The notes beneath the pieces were generated by a model, which worked only from the letters and a program-made list of their open reading frames with translations, did not search any database and had not been told where the DNA came from. DNA of 64,000 nt from NCBI GenBank assembly GCA_023245935.1, contig JAHFJM010000005.1, forward strand, positions 24,164 to 88,163. Direction: 5' to 3'. Positions within the stretch are counted from its first letter, which is position 1. Each line of letters begins with the position of its first letter. Made by a program: the position numbers and the translations under genes. The DNA comes from Candidatus Peribacteria bacterium (GTDB lineage Bacteria; Patescibacteriota; Gracilibacteria; Peribacterales; Peribacteraceae). This document shows, piece after piece, positions 7,896 to 16,093 of this stretch.

Positions 7896-7939
7896 CCTCA
7901 CCCCCGACCCCTCTCCCGCTGCGGCTGGGGAGAGGGGAG
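7896..7939. repeat. Dispersed CCTCACCCC-type hairpin repeat (partial copy)
   Basis: CCTCACCCCC is followed by a perfect 10-bp hairpin, CCCCTCTCCC (7908-7917) with GGGAGAGGGG (7928-7937). The same CCTCACCCC plus hairpin design forms one half of the larger elements at 31559 and 49880. It lies in the space between the divergent clpP and miaA genes. Confidence 0.6.
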
Positions 7940-7976
7940 CTCTGTTTCACTAAAAAAACGGTATAGTGAATATCCA

Positions 7977-8918
7977 ATGCAATCTCCTTCAATTTCTTGG
8001 CAACAACACCTCGATGATTTCCTCTCATCGAAGCCGAAGAAACCGCTGATCGTCCTCCTCGGTCCTACTGCGAGCGGGAAGACGAGTCTCTCGATTGCAA
8101 TTGCGAAGTATCTCGAAACCCAGAAACGATCAGTCGAGATCATCAATGCAGATTCCAGACAGTGTTATAAATTTCTCGATATCGGTACTGCAAAAATTAC
8201 GAAAGACGACATGCAGGGCATCCCGCATCACCTCCTCGATGTTCTCGATCCGAAAGAAGAGTGCACGATCTCGTGGTATGCGGGAGAGGCGACGAAAGCG
8301 ATCGATGGCATTCAGAAGAGAGGAAACGTGCCGATGCTTGTCGGCGGATCGATGCTGTATCTGAGTTCCGTGTTCGACGGACTCCAGTCGATGACGGCGT
8401 CCGATCCCGCGATACGCAAACGACTGAGTGAGGAATACGACATTGATGCCGGCGTGACACTTCATACGCGTCTTCAGAAAGTCGATCCGGAATCTGCAGC
8501 GATCATCCCGCATCAGAACAAAGTCTACCTCCTCCGTGCGCTCGAGATTTTCGAGACAACCGGCAAGCCCAAATCGGCGCAGAAACTGAAGAGCGAGTGT
8601 CCGTACGATCTGCTTATTCTCGGCATCGAAGCAGATCCCGAAGTGCTTCGGGAACGTATCAACAAACGAACGGCTTCGATGCTGCAATCAGGTTGGGTCG
8701 AAGAGGTGCGGTCGCTCCTTGCTCGCGGATATACGTCAGAGAATCCGGGAATGAAGAGTCATGGGTATAGGGAAGTGCTTGAAGGGGTTAGGGTTAGGGT
8801 TGGGGATGAGGGATATGGGGATCTGTGTGAAAAAATTGCATCTCAAATACGCCGCTATGCGAAGAGGCAGAGAACGTGGTGGAGAGGAGATAACCGAATC
8901 AAGTGGATCAAAATTTGA
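7977..8918 (+). CDS. miaA: tRNA dimethylallyltransferase MiaA
   Basis: A 313-residue enzyme that adds a prenyl group to A37 of tRNAs reading UNN codons. Seen: P-loop 'LGPTASGKTSLSIAIA', 'INADSRQCYKFLDIGTAK', 'PHHLLDVLDPKEECTISWY', 'LVGGSMLYLSSVFDGL' and the C-terminal 'RYAKRQRTWWR'. Between 'GYREVLEG' and 'LCEKIASQIRRYAKRQ' is an unusual stretch rich in V, R and G, encoded by GGGTTAGGG-type DNA, where relatives normally have a short acidic linker. TATAGT lies 9 nt before the ATG at 7977. Its last 11 nt overlap the convergent gene at 8908. Confidence 0.95.
   Translation: MQSPSISWQQHLDDFLSSKPKKPLIVLLGPTASGKTSLSIAIAKYLETQKRSVEIINADSRQCYKFLDIGTAKITKDDMQGIPHHLLDVLDPKEECTISWYAGEATKAIDGIQKRGNVPMLVGGSMLYLSSVFDGLQSMTASDPAIRKRLSEEYDIDAGVTLHTRLQKVDPESAAIIPHQNKVYLLRALEIFETTGKPKSAQKLKSECPYDLLILGIEADPEVLRERINKRTASMLQSGWVEEVRSLLARGYTSENPGMKSHGYREVLEGVRVRVGDEGYGDLCEKIASQIRRYAKRQRTWWRGDNRIKWIKI
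8784..8820 (+). repeat. G-rich telomere-like repeat inside miaA
   Basis: GGGGTTAGGGTTAGGGTTGG continues into GGATGAGGG and a final GGGG, giving six G runs. It shares the GATGAGGG core with repeats at 2368-2404 (minus) and 39850-39871. It is in frame within miaA and encodes a V-R-V-R-V-rich insertion near the C-terminus. Confidence 0.6.
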
Positions 8919-9300
8919 AGACATCCGCATGGCTTTCGATGCGTTGCTTCATCTCCCAGAGCTGATCGATCATGTTCGCGAGTTGCGGACAGGCATCGGG
9001 TGTCTGTTTCGATTTATAGAATCCGTAGATGTGTTCGAGGAGCGTTGCGATATTCAGCATTGCGAGATCGGTCTTCGACTTCCACTCCGGTGAGAGACCG
9101 TCGTAGACGTCTTTATTCAGAAACGTCTCCGGCTTCGTAACATCGATCGCTCCACTCTCGAAGAGCTTCGTGATCGCCTGGCAGAAGTTCTTGTGTTCGT
9201 CATCCATGTCACCTCCCATCGGCGTTCCGGCTTTCTTCTGCTCCTCTTCCGAGAGGGGAGCGGGATTTGCCATAGAGGAGGCGAAGGTGGGCATAGCCAT
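8908..9300 (-). CDS. Hypothetical helical protein
   Basis: A 130-residue, mostly helical protein with no family I recognise. Visible pieces: a Met/Ala/Pro-rich start, 'GGDMDDEHKNFCQAITKLFESG', and a C-terminal helix 'NMIDQLWEMKQRIESHADVF'. The start at 9300 is preferred because TATGAT lies exactly 6 nt upstream; ATGs at 9315 and 9294 are alternatives. It is divergent from recG with 26 nt between starts, and its 3' end overlaps miaA by 11 nt. Confidence 0.6.
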   Translation of the reverse strand: MAMPTFASSMANPAPLSEEEQKKAGTPMGGDMDDEHKNFCQAITKLFESGAIDVTKPETFLNKDVYDGLSPEWKSKTDLAMLNIATLLEHIYGFYKSKQTPDACPQLANMIDQLWEMKQRIESHADVFKF

Positions 9301-9326
9301 GAGTGTATCATACATGACACGCTACT

Positions 9327-11372
9327 ATGCACCTCTCCGATCTTCTCACTCCCGCGCGGCTCAAGACGACGCAGGCGTTCGTTGATGCACTGGAGGCAAT
9401 GAACATCAAGACCGTGCAGGATCTGGTGCTCAATTTTCCAAGAGCGTACGAAGACTTAAGTCAGGTAACATCCATTCTCGAGGCACCTCTCAACGAGAAA
9501 GTCACGCTTCGGGGGACGATTCGGAGGTTGAAGCTCGTGCGGACGAGGATGAGGAAACAGCTTGTGCAGGCTCAGTTCAGCGACGAAGCGGGAGAGACGG
9601 CAGACGTCATTTGGTTCAATCAGCCGCACATTATGCGAATGCTGACGGAAGGGCAGATGGTGACGCTGACCGGCAAAATTGTCGAAAACGGGTACAAGTT
9701 GCAGCTCCAGAGTCCGACGTTTGAGGACGGCAATCGGCAGATGGCGCTGCATGCGGGGAGGATCGTTGCGGTCTATCCGCAATCCGAACAGATCACGACG
9801 CGGTGGCTCAGAGAAAAAATGGCACTCGTGAAGGATTGCATTGCCGAGCTGCAAGAGACGCTTCCGAAGGAGATTGTTGAATCTGAAAAGTTACTTTCGA
9901 GAAGCGAGACAATTCTAGAACTTCACTTTCCGACAACTCCCGAGAAGCTTGAGCAGGCGAGAGCGAGAATGGCATTCGAGGAAATGTACGCAATTCAGAT
10001 CGAAGCGCTTGAACGAAAGAAGCAGTGGCAAGGGGAGAAGCAGGAACGATTGAAAGTTCCGATGGATGTGGAGCTCGTGAAGGCGTTCTTCGCGTCTCTC
10101 AATTTCACACCGACACCGGGACAGAAAATCGCGATCTACGAGATTCTTAAAGACATGGAGCAGGACAGACCCATGTCGCGGCTCCTCGAAGGTGATGTCG
10201 GCTCCGGTAAAACGCTCGTCGCGGTTGCCGTCATCGAAAACGTGCTGAGTCAGCGCGGTCAGTGTGCGATCATGGTGCCGACGGAAGTGCTTGCAAGGCA
10301 GCACCTGGCGACGATCACACGTTTGCTGTTGAATTTTCACACCTATATCCAGAGCGGTGCTTTTGCTGCAGCCGGTATCAACGCTGAACATCTGAAGGCG
10401 ATGCGTCCTCCGAGCGTTGCCCTCCTTACGGGTTCCGTGCCGCAATCGGAAGCAGAGGACATTCGCAGGAGACTGGCATCGGGGCTCATTGACGTTGTGA
10501 TCGGCACGCACGCACTCATCGAAGATACGGTGCAGTTTCAGGATCTCCGTCTTGCGATCGTCGACGAGCAGCATCGCTTCGGTGTTGCGCAGCGACAGAA
10601 GCTGAAAGACAAAGGCAATCCTCACTTCCTCGCGATGACGGCGACGCCGATCCCAAGGACGCTCGCACTTACGGCGTACGGCGATCACGATCTTTCGGTA
10701 CTGCTCGAAAAACCCGGGCAAAGAAAAAAGATCATTACAAAAGTCGTTCCTCCAAGCGAGCGGAAGACGATTGATCTCTGGATCGATCACCAGATCGGGG
10801 AAGGAAGACAGGTCTACGTCATCTGTCCGCTGATAACGGAGTCCAAAGCGGATGAGATGGCGGAAATCAAGAATGTTGAGACCGAAGAACTGAGATTGAA
10901 GAAAGAATTTCCGAAACGCCGAATTACGAAGCTGCATGGGAAGATGTCCTCCGAAGAGAAGAACGCCGTGATGGCGGACTTCAAAGATCGGAAATTCGAC
11001 ATTCTTGTGTCGACATCCGTCATCGAAGTCGGGATCGATGTTCCGAATTCTACGATTATCGTCATCGAAGGTGCGGAGCGTTTCGGTCTCTCGCAGCTTC
11101 ACCAATTCCGTGGACGCGTCGGCAGGAGCGATATCCAGAGCTACTGCTACTTGCTCACGACGTCAGTCTCGCAGGCAAACTCAGAGCGGCTGAAGGCAAT
11201 GGAACAGCACGACTCGGGGTTTCTCCTTGCGGAGATCGACCTCAAAATCCGCGGTCCGGGTGAACTCTTCGGGCTTCGTCAGAGCGGAATTCCGGAGATG
11301 AAGTTCGGGGGGCTTCTCAACGTAGATCTTGTGGTGCGAGCGAGGAAGGCGGCGCAAAAAATGCTATCATGA
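9327..11372 (+). CDS. recG: ATP-dependent DNA helicase RecG
   Basis: A 681-residue superfamily 2 helicase that remodels stalled forks and branched DNA. In order: an N-terminal wedge/OB region (about 50-170; 'KVTLRGTIRRLKLVRTRMRKQLVQAQFSD' includes the OB strands), Walker A 'LLEGDVGSGKTLVA', Walker B 'IVDEQHRFGVAQRQ', motif III 'FLAMTATPIPRTLALT', 'STSVIEVGIDVPNSTIIVIE' and 'QLHQFRGRVGRSDIQSYC'. The C-terminal 'SGFLLAEIDLKIRGPGELFGLRQSG' is also typical. Length is normal. It is followed 4 nt later by a small gene whose -10 overlaps the recG stop. Confidence 0.97.
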   Translation: MHLSDLLTPARLKTTQAFVDALEAMNIKTVQDLVLNFPRAYEDLSQVTSILEAPLNEKVTLRGTIRRLKLVRTRMRKQLVQAQFSDEAGETADVIWFNQPHIMRMLTEGQMVTLTGKIVENGYKLQLQSPTFEDGNRQMALHAGRIVAVYPQSEQITTRWLREKMALVKDCIAELQETLPKEIVESEKLLSRSETILELHFPTTPEKLEQARARMAFEEMYAIQIEALERKKQWQGEKQERLKVPMDVELVKAFFASLNFTPTPGQKIAIYEILKDMEQDRPMSRLLEGDVGSGKTLVAVAVIENVLSQRGQCAIMVPTEVLARQHLATITRLLLNFHTYIQSGAFAAAGINAEHLKAMRPPSVALLTGSVPQSEAEDIRRRLASGLIDVVIGTHALIEDTVQFQDLRLAIVDEQHRFGVAQRQKLKDKGNPHFLAMTATPIPRTLALTAYGDHDLSVLLEKPGQRKKIITKVVPPSERKTIDLWIDHQIGEGRQVYVICPLITESKADEMAEIKNVETEELRLKKEFPKRRITKLHGKMSSEEKNAVMADFKDRKFDILVSTSVIEVGIDVPNSTIIVIEGAERFGLSQLHQFRGRVGRSDIQSYCYLLTTSVSQANSERLKAMEQHDSGFLLAEIDLKIRGPGELFGLRQSGIPEMKFGGLLNVDLVVRARKAAQKMLS

Positions 11373-11376
11373 ATCT

Positions 11377-11739
11377 ATGCCCATCGAACTCTCTACTACA
11401 CAGCTCGACTTGGCCTCTTCGCTCTCGCAGCACGCGAAAGATGCGTGCGAGCTTGTGGGGCTTGAATGTAAGAAATGTGAGCCGAAGAATTTCTATCTGA
11501 CGGTGCACCGGTACTACGGTCGCGTGCAGGGGATGTCCGCGGAGATCGATCGCTGCATCGACTGGTGCATGAGCAAGGGAAAGCTGGTCTTCACCGCACA
11601 GCGTTTCGGCAACTGGTGCCAGAACAAGGTGAAGTGGGACAGAGAGGAGGAAATTAAGCGGCAGGAGATGCAGAAGCTGAAGACGGGGACGCAGTACCAA
11701 CAAGAAGACTACGCGCGGAGAACCATACAGAGACGGTAA
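11377..11739 (+). CDS. Hypothetical protein, basic C-terminus
   Basis: A 120-residue soluble protein with five Cys in the first 80 residues ('LECKKCEPKNFYL', 'RCIDWCMSKGKL', 'GNWC') and a charged helical tail ('WDREEEIKRQEMQKLKTG'). No family recognised. TATCAT (11365-11370), which includes the last bases of recG, lies 6 nt before the ATG at 11377. It overlaps the convergent gene at 11654 by 86 nt, an unusually long overlap even here. Confidence 0.65.
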   Translation: MPIELSTTQLDLASSLSQHAKDACELVGLECKKCEPKNFYLTVHRYYGRVQGMSAEIDRCIDWCMSKGKLVFTAQRFGNWCQNKVKWDREEEIKRQEMQKLKTGTQYQQEDYARRTIQRR

Positions 11740-13078
11740 GCATCAGCATAGCCGCAGGGATCATCATCTGCCGATAGAACGATTCTGCGTTGAGGAGGAA
11801 TTGCACATTCGGCGTGAAGAGGTAGATGAAGATGACTTCGAGGAAGATGAGCATGCCCCATGCCAGAGGCACGGCATCGGTACGATCTTGTTTCTTCGAT
11901 CGACAGAGCTCGATGATCATCCAAGGAACGGCAATCAGAAGCACGTACCACGCAATCCCAAACGATCCGCGATCAAAGAGACCCGAGAGCATTTCCCGCA
12001 CACCTTCCGAGTGGAAACTGATGATGGTGTCCGCACTGTGCGGAGTGAGAAGCAATCCCTTCGCGATCGCAAAGATTTGCCAAGGAATGGAGAGAGCAAG
12101 AGCGATCAGCCCCGCATGCAGAGCGTCTTTCCTCTGCGTTCGATCAGCAACTGTAATTGCGGCAATTGCAAGAAGCCATGGGATCAAACCGAAGAATAAT
12201 CCTTCTGATTTCGTCCACACACTCGAAGCAACGAGAATGCCTGAAAGTATCAGCCAGCCTTTGTCTTTCCGTCGAATCCACATCATCAGACATGCGAGCG
12301 ACAGCAGAAGTTCCTGCAACAGAACAATATCCGCGTAGCTTTGTCCGAGATGGAGCGAGAGGAGGGGAATGCCGAGGATCATCGTCAGTGTCAGGAGTGC
12401 CTTCAACCTTCCGACAAGCATTCGCAGGATTAGGAAGAGTGCTGTGAAGCATGAGAGCGATAGCAGCCACAGGATCGAATTCGCCGCCGTGTCGTTCCAT
12501 CCGGCTCCGCCTTGCGAGGCTACGCCGCGATAGAATCCGGCTTTGCCCTGATTTGTCGTGATCTGCAGCGCATGGAAGAGGAACGGGTACTGTGGTTTCG
12601 CCATGCCGCGATCTTCGTTCGTATCGAATGCAATCTTCTGATCGAAGAATGAAATTTCGCTGCGCATCGTCCAGTTTGTCGCACTGTCGTACTGGAATGT
12701 CGGGAGCAGCACCGCATGCCCGAAACTGTAAATCGCAGTACTCGCAATCAGTGCCATGCAGAGCCACTCCAAAACATTCTTTCTGTCGCCGGTCTCAGGA
12801 TCTCTGTGAGTATTGATCGACGCTTTAGCGGTTCTTCGGTTTTTCGAGATGAGGATCGCTGCGATGACAACGTGAGGCAGAAGCACGCTCAGGGTGATAA
12901 GCGGTACATGGGCAACGGTCCAGACAAAAACGACAAGCACATTCACGAGTGCGGCAATCGGAAGACCGAGAGACAAAAGCAGCCATCGGCTTCGGACGTT
13001 CAGGATGAGACGCGCAGTGAGCGCTCCTTCGAGGATGAGGATTAGCGTGATGCCGATGAAGAGAAGACCGGAGATCAT
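11654..13078 (-). CDS. Polytopic membrane protein, GT-C glycosyltransferase-like
   Basis: A 474-residue protein with about 11 membrane helices and a large first non-membrane loop containing 'FQYDSATNWTMRSEISFFDQ'. An acidic residue in the first outer loop, followed by an alternating helix/loop plan, is typical of GT-C lipid-linked glycosyltransferases (GT39/PMT-like). The start ATG overlaps the stop of the upstream gene by 4 nt (ATGA), so the two are translationally coupled. Exact donor and acceptor cannot be told; it could also be a polymerase-type envelope protein. Confidence 0.6.
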   Translation of the reverse strand: MISGLLFIGITLILILEGALTARLILNVRSRWLLLSLGLPIAALVNVLVVFVWTVAHVPLITLSVLLPHVVIAAILISKNRRTAKASINTHRDPETGDRKNVLEWLCMALIASTAIYSFGHAVLLPTFQYDSATNWTMRSEISFFDQKIAFDTNEDRGMAKPQYPFLFHALQITTNQGKAGFYRGVASQGGAGWNDTAANSILWLLSLSCFTALFLILRMLVGRLKALLTLTMILGIPLLSLHLGQSYADIVLLQELLLSLACLMMWIRRKDKGWLILSGILVASSVWTKSEGLFFGLIPWLLAIAAITVADRTQRKDALHAGLIALALSIPWQIFAIAKGLLLTPHSADTIISFHSEGVREMLSGLFDRGSFGIAWYVLLIAVPWMIIELCRSKKQDRTDAVPLAWGMLIFLEVIFIYLFTPNVQFLLNAESFYRQMMIPAAMLMLTVSVWFSARSLLVGTASPSSASASPAA

Positions 13079-14151
13079 GATCTTGCTTGCGATGGAAGGA
13101 GTTGGAATAAAATCTCCCCGTCGGGGAACGTGCTCAGCTTCTTCGCTTCACGGTCGATGTCTCCGCACTTCAGTCTCACTGTCGATGCTTCTTTCGTGAC
13201 GCTCGTCTCGAATCCCCATTTGAATTTGTCCATCACAACGGCGTAGTCGGCGGTTGGTGCAATGTTCGCATCCGATGACACGCGTGCAGGATACGTGAAG
13301 TACCGGAGCAGTTTTTCCTTGAAATTCGTCCCGTCGCGGCAGACGTAGACCGTGGTTTTGTCCCCTGGCTTTGCCAGTGTCCGGAGTACGTCGGCAACCG
13401 CATGGATCGATCCGGCTTCGTCGTAGATGCCTCGTGCGTACTCCTGTGTATGCTGCAGTGAGAAACGCAGAAGATCGACTGCGAATCGTGCTTGATACAG
13501 AAGACTCGGAATCACCAGCGTGAGAATCACTGTAGTTCGGTAGTTTTTTTTGCCGGCAACGATGAAGCAGACGAGTGCGACAACCAGTGTCAGAATTCCC
13601 AGAATGATCGTGAATGACGTTCCAAGAACTCTGTACCCGCGCAGTGCGTGATAACTGCTCGGTGTGTAGACTTCCTCCGTGAAGAGGTGCCTGAGTGCGA
13701 CGATTGCCGTACTGCCCGCGCCGTCATTCGTGAATGAAATATCGGTGAATGCCGCACCGGTATTTTTGTCTTTTCCGAGCAGTGTCAGAAGCCACTTTTG
13801 ATTCTTCGTCGACCATCCCGGCGAGATCGTCAGATCGATCGCAACCGTTCCCTCGTCCGTCGTCGGGAGTGTGAACCGAACATAGTCTGTTGGCGTGTAG
13901 TTGCCGTTTTGCTCCAATGGCACCATGTAAACCTCCAGCGGTTCGCTGCTTTGGTACGTGATCAGGACCACCTTTCCTTGCCCCTCAATCGTCGTCGATG
14001 CATGACTCGGGTTCTCGATGAGCGCCTGTTCCACCGAGTGAGCCGAGTCGATGAGCGAAGGCGTGATGCGAAGTGTCTGCGCGTGTGCGAAGGTCGGCAC
14101 AGCAAGAAGGATTCCTGAGAGAAGCGTGCCGAGGGTGTGGCGATTGTTCAT
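13075..14151 (-). CDS. Exported membrane protein of unknown function
   Basis: A 358-residue protein with a signal peptide ('LLSGILLAVPTFAHA', cut predicted after AHA), a beta-rich domain to about residue 150, two membrane helices ('TSFTIILGILTLVVALVCFIVA' and 'YRTTVILTLVIPSLLYQARF'), and a C-terminal domain with two conserved-looking Cys ('VYVCRDGTNF', 'VRLKCGDIDRE'). It is coupled by an ATGA overlap to the GT-C-like gene downstream, suggesting a joint role in envelope glycan metabolism. No family recognised. Confidence 0.6.
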   Translation of the reverse strand: MNNRHTLGTLLSGILLAVPTFAHAQTLRITPSLIDSAHSVEQALIENPSHASTTIEGQGKVVLITYQSSEPLEVYMVPLEQNGNYTPTDYVRFTLPTTDEGTVAIDLTISPGWSTKNQKWLLTLLGKDKNTGAAFTDISFTNDGAGSTAIVALRHLFTEEVYTPSSYHALRGYRVLGTSFTIILGILTLVVALVCFIVAGKKNYRTTVILTLVIPSLLYQARFAVDLLRFSLQHTQEYARGIYDEAGSIHAVADVLRTLAKPGDKTTVYVCRDGTNFKEKLLRYFTYPARVSSDANIAPTADYAVVMDKFKWGFETSVTKEASTVRLKCGDIDREAKKLSTFPDGEILFQLLPSQARS

Positions 14152-14275
14152 TGATTCGAATCAGACTTGTACGAGTTGAAGACTACGTCCAATCCGTTCT
14201 TACTTCCAGTTCACCGACAACGCTATTTCGATGCGTCTGTTGCCGATATTTATCAAATATGGTATTGTAATTCAA

Positions 14276-14812
14276 ATGAACGAATTCTCTGAATTTCCTC
14301 CGATCGAAGCCGTACGACGCAGAGTCGTCGAGGAAGGAGAGACGATCAGTGATGCAGCAAAACAACTTCTGCCGGATCTTGCGGTGAAAAATACCAGAGC
14401 GGCTCAGGCTGTTATTTCCCAGATTCTTCGATCGATTCTCACCGATGCCGAGTATCGAGAAATAGCAGACAGGAACCGGACGCTTGGAGGCAGGAAAGGC
14501 GGATACAAATTTCATCCGGAGGGTTTCGTCACTCCGAGTCGAAGGATCAGTCGAAAATTGACGAGATGGAGAGAGCCTTGGTCGGATCAGGAAACCGAAG
14601 TGCTTCGCAAAATTCTGGCGGATACCACCGGTCGTTATCGGTATTCTTCCGGATTACACGCGGGGTCGCTCAGTTACTCACTCATTGCACAGGTTCTGAA
14701 TACAGGATTTGCAGGTCAGCGTGCTAGTAGAACTCCTAATTCCGTTTTCCGCTTTGCGAAGAGATTGTCCGAAGATTCCGATACAATGGAGGAGAATTCT
14801 TCAGCCGCATAA
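14276..14812 (+). CDS. Hypothetical protein with Myb/SANT-like C-terminal domain
   Basis: A 178-residue basic protein. The C-terminal half reads like a Myb/SANT helix-turn-helix: 'WSDQETEVLRKIL' (first helix with the Trp), 'SYSLIAQVLNTGF', then 'RASRTPNSVFRFAKRLSED' as recognition helix. The N-terminal part ('IEAVRRRVVEEGETISDAAKQLLPDL') may be a second small helical module. The ATG at 14276 is chosen because TATTGT lies 7 nt upstream; an ATG at 14231 lacks this. DNA binding is inference from the pattern. Confidence 0.55.
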   Translation: MNEFSEFPPIEAVRRRVVEEGETISDAAKQLLPDLAVKNTRAAQAVISQILRSILTDAEYREIADRNRTLGGRKGGYKFHPEGFVTPSRRISRKLTRWREPWSDQETEVLRKILADTTGRYRYSSGLHAGSLSYSLIAQVLNTGFAGQRASRTPNSVFRFAKRLSEDSDTMEENSSAA

Positions 14813-14829
14813 ATCATTCTTTCGTTTCT

Positions 14830-15219
14830 ATGCCAACCACCAAACAAGATCTCTCGTCGCTGACGAAACTCGGCAGATACTCCAAGCCTTCACGAACGCT
14901 CGAAGTCTTCCCGAGCCACGGAGTGAAGAGTATGGAAGTGACGCTGCACTGCAACGAATTCACATGCGTCTGCCCTCTCACGGGTCAGCCGGACTTTGCG
15001 ACGATCGATATCACGTATGTCCCGAACAAGTTCATCGTCGAATCGAAATCGATGAAGTTGTATCTCGAGACGTATCGGAACGTCGGAATCTTTCACGAGC
15101 ATCTTGCGGTCGACATTGGCAAAGACTTTCTGAAATTCGTGAAGCCGAAATCGGTATCAGTCACTGTTCGCTTCAACGTGCGCGGAGGAATTGCGATTGA
15201 TGCGGTGTGGAGGAGTTAG
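14830..15219 (+). CDS. queF: NADPH-dependent 7-cyano-7-deazaguanine reductase QueF
   Basis: A 129-residue type I QueF that reduces preQ0 to preQ1 in queuosine synthesis. Seen: catalytic Cys in 'NEFTCVCPLTGQPDFATIDITY', the following Asp, and the signature 'NKFIVESKSMKLYLETYRNVGIFHE' with the substrate Glu-Ser-Lys-Ser. Length fits the short, unimodular class. It starts the queF - tRNA-Pro - queE - queC block; tgt is about 9 kb upstream. Confidence 0.95.
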   Translation: MPTTKQDLSSLTKLGRYSKPSRTLEVFPSHGVKSMEVTLHCNEFTCVCPLTGQPDFATIDITYVPNKFIVESKSMKLYLETYRNVGIFHEHLAVDIGKDFLKFVKPKSVSVTVRFNVRGGIAIDAVWRS

Positions 15220-15235
15220 CGACCCCCATCCTCAG

Positions 15236-15258
15236 TCCTTCCCCCGGAGGGGGAAGGA
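15236..15258 (+). repeat. Perfect 10-bp hairpin downstream of queF
   Basis: TCCTTCCCCC pairs with GGGGGAAGGA around a GGA loop. No T run follows, so it is not a classic terminator. Its composition matches the intergenic hairpin repeats at 7896, 31643 and 49880. Confidence 0.55.
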
Positions 15259-15277
15259 AGCTACTCTGTCTTGCGTT

Positions 15278-15353
15278 CGGGACGTAGCTCAGTTGGTAGA
15301 GCGCCTGGTTTGGGACCAGGAGGCCGCGAGTTCGAGCCCCGCCGTCCCGACCA
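15278..15353 (+). tRNA. tRNA-Pro (anticodon TGG)
   Basis: Acceptor CGGGACG/CGTCCCG, D stem GCTC/GAGC, anticodon stem CCTGG/CCAGG with loop TTTGGGA (anticodon TGG), T stem GCGAG/CCCGC with one A-C mismatch, T loop TTCGAGC, discriminator A and encoded CCA. It sits between queF and queE. Confidence 0.97.
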
Positions 15354-15407
15354 TTTCACTCGATCCCGATGGATCTCGCTCATGGCAAGCCATTTGTATT
15401 TTTCCCT

Positions 15408-16085
15408 ATGGTCATCTCCGAAATTTTCCATTCTCTGCAGGGTGAAGGACCGACGGTCGGACGACCTGCGGTGTTCGTGCGGCTTGGGCTGTGTAACCTC
15501 TCGTGCAATTTCTGCGACACGCCGTACACGTGGAAGGAAGGACATGAGGATTACAGTGACGAAGCGAACGAGCGGATCATGGAAACGATATCGAAAATTC
15601 TCGATGAGTTTCCGCATACTCGTACGATCGTGTGGACCGGAGGCGAACCGATGCTCCAGCAGCGGGATATCGTTGCTGCGATCGATTACCTGAATCAGCG
15701 GTTTGCGGATCGAAAGCTCGAGCACGAAGTCGAGACGAACGGAACGGTGAAGGCGCAGCCGGTGTTCGATGCGAGGATCGCCCGGTACAACTGTTCACCG
15801 AAGACGAAGATGTCCGGGACGGAACAGTACACGGTACAGCTCAAGAATTTTGCGAAGACGACGTACAAGTATGTCGTGGGTAATGAGAGTGACTGCAGGG
15901 AAGCACTGAGCGAGATGAAGCGGCAGAAACTTCCGCGCGAGCGGTGTTTCTTCATGGTGCTTGGGACGACGGCGAAAGAAATGCAGGAACGTTCACCGGC
16001 GATTGCCGAAGTATGCAAGAAAGAGGGGATCGCTCTCTGCATACGCATGCAGTGTATGCTTTGGGGTGACAGGCGAGGTGTATAA
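15408..16085 (+). CDS. queE: 7-carboxy-7-deazaguanine synthase QueE
   Basis: A 225-residue radical SAM enzyme converting carboxytetrahydropterin to CDG, the second dedicated step to preQ0. Seen: 'EIFHSLQGEGPTVGRPAVFVRLGLCNLSCNFCDTPYTW' with the cluster cysteines C-x3-C-x2-C, 'IVWTGGEPMLQ' and 'EVETNGTVKA'. The start at 15408 gives the family N-terminus; an ATG at 15369 adds 13 unlike residues. It is followed by queC after 8 nt. Confidence 0.95.
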   Translation: MVISEIFHSLQGEGPTVGRPAVFVRLGLCNLSCNFCDTPYTWKEGHEDYSDEANERIMETISKILDEFPHTRTIVWTGGEPMLQQRDIVAAIDYLNQRFADRKLEHEVETNGTVKAQPVFDARIARYNCSPKTKMSGTEQYTVQLKNFAKTTYKYVVGNESDCREALSEMKRQKLPRERCFFMVLGTTAKEMQERSPAIAEVCKKEGIALCIRMQCMLWGDRRGV

Positions 16086-16093
16086 AACCATCT

